From the NCBI GenBank assembly GCA_016718385.1, contig JADKDK010000007.1, forward strand, positions 248,001 through 312,000: DNA of 64,000 nucleotides, in the 5' to 3' direction. A program made the position numbers and the translations under genes. The DNA is from Gammaproteobacteria bacterium. GTDB taxonomy: Bacteria; Pseudomonadota; Gammaproteobacteria; Pseudomonadales; UBA5518. How positions within the stretch are numbered: position 1 is the first letter of the stretch; each line of letters begins with the position of its first letter. A model generated the notes under the pieces. The model was given only the letters and a program-made list of their open reading frames with translations, was not told the origin of the DNA and did no database searches. Positions 37,296-44,172 of this stretch are shown here, one piece after another.

Positions 37296-38512
37296 ATGGA
37301 ACTCACAGCTCTACACAAGCGGGTGATCGCCTGTGATGTTCATCAGGCGCAGGTCACGGTGTGCGCGATTCTCGAGGAGCCTGACGGCTCGGTGCGCATC
37401 GAGCAGCAACGCTTCGGTGCGTTCCAGCGCGATCGCCGGGCACTGGCCGAATGGGTTGGCGCACGACGCCCGGACGTGGTGGTGATGGAGAGCACAGGCA
37501 TTTACTGGAAAAGTCTCTACGCCGCCCCGGAGGCGGTGGGCATTCGTGCCGTGGTCGTCAATGCGCGTCACGTCAAGAATGTGCCGGGACGCAAAACCGA
37601 TATCGGTGATGCGCAATGGCTGGCCACGCTGGCGCGTGCCGGGCTGCTGCGCGGCTCGTTCGTGCCGCCGGCGACGCTGCGCGAGCTGCGCCTGATCGCA
37701 CGCCAGCGACAGAAGCTGATGGGGCAACTGGCCAGCGAGAAGAACCGCCTGCACAAGGTGCTGACCGATGGGGGCGTGCGCCTCGGTGTCGTGGTGAGCG
37801 ACCTTCACGGCCAATCGGCCCGGGCCATGGTCAAGGCCCTCATCCGGGGGCAGGCGCCCCACGAGGTGCTGCGCCACGCCAGTCGGCGTCTCAAGGCCAC
37901 TCGCGCCGAGATTCTGGATGCCGTGCAGGGGGAACTCACCGACAGCCATCGCTTCGTGCTCGATGAACTGATGCAGCACATCGAGGGTCTGGAGGCGCGC
38001 GTCGCCCGTTTCGAGGCCCGTCTGCTCGCCGGGCTCGCAGATCAACGGCCCGTGCTGGCGTTGTTGCAAACCCTGCCGGGCGTCGATCTCATCGGCGCGG
38101 CGTTGCTGCTGGTAGAGATCGGCGCCGATATGGACGTCTTCGCCAGCGCCGATCGCCTTGCCTCCTGGGTCGGCATCTGTCCGGGCAACAACGAGTCGGC
38201 AGGCAAGCGCAAATCCGGGCGGGTCCGCAAAGGCAATCCGTATGCCCGGCGCCTGCTCTGCGAGTTTGCTCATGCCGCGAGTCGGACCCCGTCGGCCTCC
38301 GGGCAAGTACAAGACGCTGGTCGTGCGCCGGGGCCACAAGCGGGCCATCGTCGCGCTGGCACACAAGCTGCTGCGCACGATCTTTTCATGCTCAAACGCG
38401 GGGAACCTTACCGCGACTCGGCGACGGACTATGAAGCGCTCGCGGTGCAACGCAACGCCCCCGCTGGATCAAGGCACTGACTCGCTTCGGCTATATCACC
38501 CCCGCCGCCTGA
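37296..38512 (+). pseudogene. IS110-family transposase, frameshifted in the C-terminal part
   Basis: The first 330 codons are intact: RuvC-like DEDD N-terminal domain (KRVIACDVHQAQ, VVMESTGIYWKSLYAA, NVPGRKTDIGDAQWLATL) and the Transposase_20 domain (LLQTLPGVDLIGAALLLVEI, SWVGICPGNNESAGKRKSG). After LCEFAHAASRT (about 38285) the protein continues in another frame (KYKTLVVRRGHKRAIVALAH), returns to the first (FMLKRGEPYRDSATDYEAL) and ends in the third (RWIKALTRFGYITPAA, stop 38510-38512). Three shifts mean it is inactive unless the sequence is faulty. Confidence 0.85.
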
Positions 38513-38612
38513 GGCGGTCGCCGCGCCATGACCGCATGATCTTCAGTGATCAGGCGTTCGGTTGGCTACAAACCCGGTTCTTTCACGTTAAATCCGGACC
38601 CACAGGTCCGGC

Positions 38613-38667
38613 GTAGGTCCGGTTTCAGTCGGACAGCGGCGGGGTGTCCGCATGAATGCGGACCCAC
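38613..38667. repeat. Pair of REP-like elements
   Basis: 38613-38635 (+, TCCGGTTTCAGTCGGA core with a G-T mismatch) and 38645-38667 (-, CCGCATGAATGCGG core). Degenerate half copies flank them at about 38593 and 38672. This fills most of the gap between the transposase remnant and the next gene. Confidence 0.8.
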
Positions 38668-38745
38668 GATTTCCGGACCCACGGGGAGCGCGTCCGGCAT
38701 TTTCGAGCACAATGGCTACTTCGAATTGGATGGCGACCCGACTCC

Positions 38746-39669
38746 ATGCGTTACACCAACCGTGACGGCATCCAGCGCATCGCCGGTTTGGGCGAATTGC
38801 TGCGCTGGCAGCTCGGCCTGCACGAGGAAAAGCGCGCGCGCACGCCCGCCACCGGCGTTCCGGTGCCTTTCGTTGCGAACGACGGGGCGCTGCTGCGCCG
38901 CGCGACGAAGGACGCGCTGACCTGGATCGGGCACGCCTCGTTCCTGGTGCAGCTCGGCGGCAGCAGCGTGCTGATCGACCCGGTGCTGTCGCCGACGCTG
39001 GGCGGCGTGGTGCCGCGCAACGTGCCGCCGGGGCTCGACTGGAACGCGTTGCCGCGGCGCATCGACGCGGTGCTGGTCACGCACAACCACCGCGACCACA
39101 TGGACGCGCCGACGCTGAAGCGCCTCGGCCCCGATCCGGTTTACCTGGTGCCGGAAGGACTGGGCGGCTGGTTCCGCCGCGCCGGCCTGAAGCACGTCGT
39201 GGAGATGCGGTGGTGGCAGACGGAGCGCATCGCCGGGCTCGACATCGGCTTCGTGCCGGCGCAGCACTGGAGCCGGCGCGGCATCGCCGACACCAACGCC
39301 AGCTGGTGGGGCGGCTTCGTGATCGAGCGCGGCGGCATCCGCCTCTACCACTCGGGCGACACCGCGTGGTTCGACGGCTTTGCGGAGATCGGCGAGCGCT
39401 GCGGCGAGATCCACGCCGCGATGCTGCCGATCGGCGCCTACGCGCCGCGCTGGTTCATGCGCCACCAGCACATGAACCCCGAGGACGCGGTGAAGGCGTT
39501 CTCGGCACTGGGTGCCGCGCGCTTCGTCGCGATGCACTGGGGCACCTTCAAGCTCACCGACGAGGACCTGCGCGAGCCGCCACAGCTGCTGCGCGAGATC
39601 TGGCAGGAGCAGAACCGCAGACAAGCGCAGCTGGAGATCCCCGCCATCGGCCAGACCCTGAGGTTCTGA
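38746..39669 (+). CDS. MBL-fold metallohydrolase (UlaG/NAPE-PLD-like)
   Basis: This protein of about 307 residues has a metallo-beta-lactamase fold: TWIGHASFLVQLGGSSVLID, the zinc motif VTHNHRDHMDAPTL (HxHxDH complete), FVPAQHWSRRGIADTN, FVIERGGIRLYHSGDTAWFD and RFVAMHWGTFKLTDED. The pattern fits the NAPE-PLD/UlaG subgroup that cleaves phosphodiesters or lactones. The start at 38746 begins the conserved part (RYTNRDGIQRI); upstream codons lie in REP sequence. Confidence 0.88.
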   Translation: MRYTNRDGIQRIAGLGELLRWQLGLHEEKRARTPATGVPVPFVANDGALLRRATKDALTWIGHASFLVQLGGSSVLIDPVLSPTLGGVVPRNVPPGLDWNALPRRIDAVLVTHNHRDHMDAPTLKRLGPDPVYLVPEGLGGWFRRAGLKHVVEMRWWQTERIAGLDIGFVPAQHWSRRGIADTNASWWGGFVIERGGIRLYHSGDTAWFDGFAEIGERCGEIHAAMLPIGAYAPRWFMRHQHMNPEDAVKAFSALGAARFVAMHWGTFKLTDEDLREPPQLLREIWQEQNRRQAQLEIPAIGQTLRF

Positions 39670-39748
39670 ACCCCATAAACGGGGGGCTATGGCGCGGTGG
39701 TCATGTCCTGTACGCTATTTTGTACATTGAATGGTCGGGAGATCGCGC

Positions 39749-40039
39749 ATGTCGATATCGCCCCGGGACGTGGTTCCGTTGTCACAGGCGCGCGCCACGC
39801 TGTCGGATCTGGCCGACCAGGCCAAGGCCGGCGCCGAAAAGATCATCACCAAGAACGGCGAGAGCTACGTCGCGCTGATCGATGCCGCCAGGCTCGACTA
39901 TTACCACCGCCTCGAGCGCGAGCGCATCCACCTGCTGCTCATCGACGAGGCGGCCAAGGGGCTCGATGACGTCGAGGCCGGCCGGACCCGCCCGGCACGG
40001 GCCGCGGTCCAGGCCTTCAAGAGGCGCCGCGCGCGCTGA
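39749..40039 (+). CDS. Phd/YefM-type antitoxin
   Basis: A 96-residue antitoxin: PLSQARATLSDLADQAKAGA and KIITKNGESYVALIDAARLD are the typical DNA-binding Phd/YefM part. A helical C-terminal region (RTRPARAAVQAFKRRRAR) would bind the toxin. The ATG at 39749 is preferred because GGGAG lies 8 bp upstream. It is followed 12 bp later by a RelE/ParE-type toxin. Confidence 0.85.
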   Translation: MSISPRDVVPLSQARATLSDLADQAKAGAEKIITKNGESYVALIDAARLDYYHRLERERIHLLLIDEAAKGLDDVEAGRTRPARAAVQAFKRRRAR

Positions 40040-40051
40040 TCGGGGGGGGCC

Positions 40052-40453
40052 GTGGCGCGGAAGCCGGGCATTCGGGTCACTGCGAATTTCGAGCGCAACC
40101 TCGAGTCCATCGAGGGTTTTCTCCGGGATGTCGGTGCGTCCCGATGCTTCGACGAACTGCTCGATGCCCTGCTGGAGAGCGTGATCCCGAACCTCGAGCG
40201 ATTTCCCGCGATCGGCGTGCGCCTGCTCGCCTTCGAGAGCAGGTCGCTGGAGTCGACCATTGCGCTCGAGGGCTTGCGCGGCAGGGTGCCGGATGCCGAC
40301 CTGCGGCAGTACGTCTTCGACGATTACCTGTTGCTGTACGCGCATATCGATGCGGTGGTCTACCTGCTGGCGATCAGGCACCACCGTCAGCTCTCCTTCG
40401 ATCTGGATGGCATTTGGATAAAGGAGCAGCGCGCCCAGTACGCCATGCCGTAG
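40052..40453 (+). CDS. RelE/ParE-type toxin
   Basis: This 133-residue protein starts with GTG after a G-rich ribosome site. Features of the RelE/ParE fold are VTANFERNLESIEGFLRDVG, LERFPAIGVRLLAF and VFDDYLLLYAHIDAVVYLLA with RHHRQLSFDL at the end. It probably blocks translation or gyrase; which one cannot be told. It is paired with the Phd-type antitoxin upstream. It is somewhat longer than average RelE. Confidence 0.8.
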   Translation: MARKPGIRVTANFERNLESIEGFLRDVGASRCFDELLDALLESVIPNLERFPAIGVRLLAFESRSLESTIALEGLRGRVPDADLRQYVFDDYLLLYAHIDAVVYLLAIRHHRQLSFDLDGIWIKEQRAQYAMP

Positions 40454-40503
40454 ACAGCAAAAAGCTGGACGAACCGCGTCCCGCACCGGCTACGAAGATG
40501 TAC

Positions 40504-40582
40504 ACGTGTCGATGAAATAAATAAATGTCGACACGTATCGTTGACGTGTCGACGCCATCGACATAAGCTGCAAATGTGTCGA
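40504..40582. promoter_or_regulatory. Repeated ACGTGTCGA sites upstream of fic
   Basis: ACGTGTCGA occurs at 40504-40512 and 40544-40552, its exact complement at 40528-40536, and a variant ATGTGTCGA at 40574-40582; a half site ATCGACA lies at about 40557. The first and second copies form a 9-bp inverted repeat with a 15-bp spacer. The array ends 20 bp before the fic ATG. It looks like an operator array, probably for the protein's own C-terminal winged helix. Confidence 0.6.
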
Positions 40583-40602
40583 TAAAACGCCGAAACGTAG
40601 AC

Positions 40603-41730
40603 ATGACTATCTCCGACGCGTGGCGTCCTGACAGACCATACAACGCTTTGCCGAGTCTCCCTCCGAAAGTGGATCTGGAGACCAAGGCCGTACTGAAACA
40701 ATGCATCACGGCGCGTGCCGCGCTGGCAGAGCTGAAGCAGGCCGCGCAACTGATCCCGAACCAGGCGATGCTTATCAACACCTTGCCGCTGCTCGAGGCC
40801 AGGGCCAGCTCGGAGATCGAAAACATCGTGACGACCGCCGACGAGCTGTTCCGATTCGCGGGCAGCGAGCATGGCGCCACCGATCCGGCCACCAGGGAGG
40901 CACTGCGTTACCGCGCCGCGCTTTACGCGGGCTACCAGTCGCTGCGCGAGCGCCCGCTCAGCACGGTCACTGCCGTGGAGATCTGCCAGACGATCAAGGA
41001 CCGGCAGATCGATATCCGTCGCGTGCCCGGGACGGCACTGGCCAACCAGCGTAGCGGCGAAGTCATCTACACGCCGCCCGAAGGCGCGGACCTGTTGAGG
41101 AGCCAGCTCGCGAACTGGGAGCAGTTCCTGCACAACGAAACCGCTCTCGACCCGCTGGTACGCATGGCGGTGGGTCATTACCAGTTCGAGGCGATCCACC
41201 CTTTCGCCGATGGCAATGGCAGGACCGGTCGTATCCTGAACATCCTGTTCCTGGTGCAGGCGGGTCTGCTGGCCGTGCCCATCCTGTATCTGAGCCGCGA
41301 GATCATTCGGCAAAAAGCCGAGTACTACGGTCTCCTGCTGCAGGTGACCCGTGACCAGGCCTGGGAGCCGTGGCTGCTGTACATGCTCGAGGCCGTCGAG
41401 GAAACGTCCCGCTGGACTCTCGCGAAAATCGTGGCCATTCGCGCGCTCGCCGAACACACGGCGGAATTCGTCCGCAGGACTCTCCCGAAGATCTACAGCA
41501 GGGAGCTCGTCGACCTGATTTTCGCGCAACCCTATTGCCGGATCGCCAACCTGGACGCAGCGGGCATCGCCAAGCGTCAGACGGCGTCGAAGTACCTGCT
41601 AGAACTGGTTGGCGCCGGCGTGCTGACGGAGCAGGCCGCGGGCAAGGAGAAACTGTTCGTCCATCCGAAGCTGATGAACGTGCTGACGAACGATGGCAAC
41701 GACTGGGAGCCCTATAGCCTCACCCCCTGA
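40603..41730 (+). CDS. Fic/DOC family AMPylase with C-terminal winged helix
   Basis: This 375-residue Fic protein has the N-terminal DUF4172-like part with the inhibitory helix motif SSEIEN (near residues 70-75, class II (S/T)xxxE(G/N)). The catalytic loop HPFADGNGRTGR lies near residues 200-211. The C-terminal winged HTH is IAKRQTASKYLLELVGAGVL. It would transfer AMP to protein targets and may regulate its own gene. The ATG at 40603 is chosen; a GTG at 40576 lies inside the repeat array. Repeated ACGTGTCGA sites precede it. Confidence 0.9.
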   Translation: MTISDAWRPDRPYNALPSLPPKVDLETKAVLKQCITARAALAELKQAAQLIPNQAMLINTLPLLEARASSEIENIVTTADELFRFAGSEHGATDPATREALRYRAALYAGYQSLRERPLSTVTAVEICQTIKDRQIDIRRVPGTALANQRSGEVIYTPPEGADLLRSQLANWEQFLHNETALDPLVRMAVGHYQFEAIHPFADGNGRTGRILNILFLVQAGLLAVPILYLSREIIRQKAEYYGLLLQVTRDQAWEPWLLYMLEAVEETSRWTLAKIVAIRALAEHTAEFVRRTLPKIYSRELVDLIFAQPYCRIANLDAAGIAKRQTASKYLLELVGAGVLTEQAAGKEKLFVHPKLMNVLTNDGNDWEPYSLTP

Positions 41731-41784
41731 GGCTCCCCCCTCCCCATACTGGCGCTCCACAGCCATTCGCCCGCAGGAGCGCCC

Positions 41785-42777
41785 ATGACCGCACTCGAAA
41801 CCGCCCTCACCGGCCTCAGCCTCGGCACCCCCGTCACGCACGCCAACCTCACCCTGTTCCCGCTGCTCGGCGGCGACGCCGGCGAGCCCGCCTACCTCAC
41901 GCTCGGCGAGGCGCTGGCGGCCGGACACGCCCGCATCACCGAGGTCTCCGAACAGGGCAGCGTGCCGGAGCTGCGCGTGGTGAACGGCGCGAGCCAGCCG
42001 CTGCTGCTGCTGGACGGCGAGGAACTGGTGGGCGCCAAGCAGAACCGCATCGTGAACCTCAGCATCCTGGTGCCGGCCAACAGCGAGCTCGTGATCCCGG
42101 TCTCCTGCGTCGAGGCCGGCCGCTGGCGCCACGAATCGGCGAGCTTCATGGCCGCCGAGCGTGCGCACTTCGCCCGGGGCCGCGCGCAGAAGATGGCCGA
42201 CGTCAGCCACTCGCTGGCGAGCAGCGGCGAGCGGCGCAGCGACCAGGGCGCGGTGTGGGAGGAGATCCGCATGAAGGCGGGCCGCATGCAGGCCGAATCG
42301 TCCACCGCGGCGGCCGCGGCCATGTACGAGGCCAATGCGCACAAGCTCGATGACTTCGTGCAGGCCATGCCACCCGCGCCCGGGCAGTGCGGCGCCGCCT
42401 TCGCGGTGAATGGCGCGCTGCTCGGCGTGGACCTGTTCGACGCCAGCGCCACCTACGCGAAACAGGCCAGGAAGCTGCTGACGAGCTACGCGCTGGACGC
42501 CATCGACGAGTCCAGGCACGAGGCCCCGTCCGCGAAGCCCGAAGACTGCCGGGCTCTGCTGGCCGACGTGCTGCGCGCCGACTGCCGCGCCTTCAAGGCG
42601 GTGGGCCTGGGCGAGGACCTGCGCCTCTGCGGCGCCGGCGTGAAGGGCGCAGCGCTGGAGCTGGACGGGCGCGTGGTGCACCTGTGCGCGTTCCGCGAGC
42701 AGTCCGGGCAGGCGCAGCGGGGCGAGGGTGCGGCCGGGCGGATGGTGCGGGCGTCGCGGCGGCGTAATCTGCATTGA
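41785..42777 (+). CDS. ARPP-1/DUF6569 family protein
   Basis: This 330-residue protein has the family opening LTLFPLLGGDAGEPAYLTLG, then VVNGASQPLLLLDGEELVGA and NRIVNLSILVPANSELVIPV with SCVEAGRW, which define the ARPP-1 domain. The function is unknown; the domain forms a beta structure. It ends 12 bp before a nucleotidyltransferase gene, whose ribosome site overlaps its last bases, so the genes may be coupled. Confidence 0.8.
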   Translation: MTALETALTGLSLGTPVTHANLTLFPLLGGDAGEPAYLTLGEALAAGHARITEVSEQGSVPELRVVNGASQPLLLLDGEELVGAKQNRIVNLSILVPANSELVIPVSCVEAGRWRHESASFMAAERAHFARGRAQKMADVSHSLASSGERRSDQGAVWEEIRMKAGRMQAESSTAAAAAMYEANAHKLDDFVQAMPPAPGQCGAAFAVNGALLGVDLFDASATYAKQARKLLTSYALDAIDESRHEAPSAKPEDCRALLADVLRADCRAFKAVGLGEDLRLCGAGVKGAALELDGRVVHLCAFREQSGQAQRGEGAAGRMVRASRRRNLH

Positions 42778-42789
42778 AGAGGAGCACAC

Positions 42790-43491
42790 ATGACCGGGAT
42801 CGAGTCGGCATCCGCATTGAACATACCCAATGTGGGTACTAACATACCCAGCATGGGTATGAGTGAGGGTGACACTTCTCGGTCTGATCGGCGCGCCGCC
42901 GCGCGAACGCCGTCGCTGGCGGATGCGCTTTTCTCAACGACGCAACAGCGCGTGCTCGGCCTTCTGTTCGGCCAGCCCGAACGTAGCTTCTTCGCGTCGG
43001 AAATCATTGGCCTGCTTGGGGCGGGCTCTGGCGCGGTGCAGCGGGAACTGGCCAAGCTGGCTGGCAGCGGGCTACTGACGGTGACGAGGGTCGGCAATCA
43101 AAAGCACTACCACGCCAACGCGGCCGCGCCGATCTATCCTGAGCTTTGCTCCCTCATCCGCAAAACCGTGGGAATTGCCGACCCCATCAAGCGCGCACTC
43201 GAGCCCGTGCTGGATTCCATGGATCTTGCGCTGGTATACGGCTCTGTCGCGAAGGGTGCCGCCACGGCGGGTAGCGACGTCGACCTTCTCCTCGTCTCGG
43301 ACACGCTGACGCTGGAGGAGGTTTTCCGCTTGCTCACCAGCGTCGAGCAGGAACTGGCCCGCAAGGTCAACCCGACCCTGTACAGCCCTGAGGAATTCGC
43401 TCGACGTCTGAGTGATCGCAATCCGTTTCTGCAGCGGATATTGTCCCAAGACGTACTGCTGTTGAAGGGCGTCATTCCAGATGTCGGCTGA
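42790..43491 (+). CDS. Winged-helix nucleotidyltransferase (antitoxin-like)
   Basis: This 233-residue protein has a winged HTH (QQRVLGLLFGQPERSFFASE, then GAVQRELAKLAGSGLLTVTR) and a polymerase-beta-type nucleotidyltransferase domain (LALVYGSVAKGAATAGSDVD, GSx10DxD). It is the larger relative of MNT antitoxins. The start at 42790 has a strong AGAGGAG site 7 bp upstream, but ATGs at 42853 and 42859 also fit. The first 20 codons contain two palindromes that look like operators. The stop overlaps the HEPN-like gene by 11 bp. Confidence 0.85.
   Translation: MTGIESASALNIPNVGTNIPSMGMSEGDTSRSDRRAAARTPSLADALFSTTQQRVLGLLFGQPERSFFASEIIGLLGAGSGAVQRELAKLAGSGLLTVTRVGNQKHYHANAAAPIYPELCSLIRKTVGIADPIKRALEPVLDSMDLALVYGSVAKGAATAGSDVDLLLVSDTLTLEEVFRLLTSVEQELARKVNPTLYSPEEFARRLSDRNPFLQRILSQDVLLLKGVIPDVG
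42824..42861. promoter_or_regulatory. Two TACCCA-N3-TGGGTA palindromes, candidate operators
   Basis: TACCCA-ATG-TGGGTA at 42824-42838 and CATACCCA-GCA-TGGGTATG at 42843-42861, centred 21 bp apart. They lie within the first codons if translation starts at 42790, or directly at the start if it begins at 42853 or 42859. They are probably bound by the winged helix of the encoded protein. Confidence 0.6.
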
Positions 43492-43906
43492 CAGCCTGAA
43501 AAACCTCGCGCGCATCGGCCAACTAAAGGTCGAGCCGCCTTCACGCATGGAATTCGACGGCCTGGTCCGATCGGGCAGCCACCGTTTGCACGACGCGGAG
43601 AACCGGGCGCTCAGCCTGGAGAGCCGGTTCGACCTTGCCTACAACGCAGTGCATTCTCTGGCGCTGGCTGCGCTGCGTTACCACGGATTCCGCTCCCAGA
43701 ACCGTTACCTGGTCTTTCAGTGCCTCCAGCACACGCTGAACCTTCCGAGCGAGCAGTGGCGAATCCTCGACCAAGCGCATCGCAAGCGGAACCTGGCCGA
43801 ATACGAGGGCGATCTGGATGTGGATATCGCGTTCGTTGAAGCAGTTGTCCGGGTTGCGCGCGAGGTCAACGAGAGACTGTCCAGGTTGAAGCCCCCGGGC
43901 GGTTAG
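43481..43906 (+). CDS. HEPN-like protein, partner of the nucleotidyltransferase
   Basis: This 141-residue helical protein shows SRFDLAYNAVHSLALAALRY, a typical HEPN helix, and RKRNLAEYEGDLDVD at about 101-115. The HEPN catalytic Rx4-6H is replaced by R103-N-x3-Y108, so no catalytic histidine is present. It overlaps the nucleotidyltransferase gene and is therefore the toxin-like partner. It may act by another residue or be inactive. Confidence 0.78.
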   Translation: MSADSLKNLARIGQLKVEPPSRMEFDGLVRSGSHRLHDAENRALSLESRFDLAYNAVHSLALAALRYHGFRSQNRYLVFQCLQHTLNLPSEQWRILDQAHRKRNLAEYEGDLDVDIAFVEAVVRVAREVNERLSRLKPPGG

Positions 43907-44172
43907 CCTCGAAACCGCGACGATCGTGCGCCGTGCTCAAACCCTCGATCGAGAGACCGGGTTGCGGTTTCACGGCTTGGCGGATTCCCGATCATGCAGG
44001 CGCTGCATGGCCGCCGACAGGCGCGGGCGTGTCCGGTCCCGGGCCGGGTGTGTACGCAGCGGCGGGGATTGAATATCGTCTGCCGATGGCGGGATTTTGC
44101 GCCCTGCCGGATTCACGAATGATCCGCGCCCAGGCGCCGCGCCCCGACCAACGAACCAGCGGAGGCAGGACC

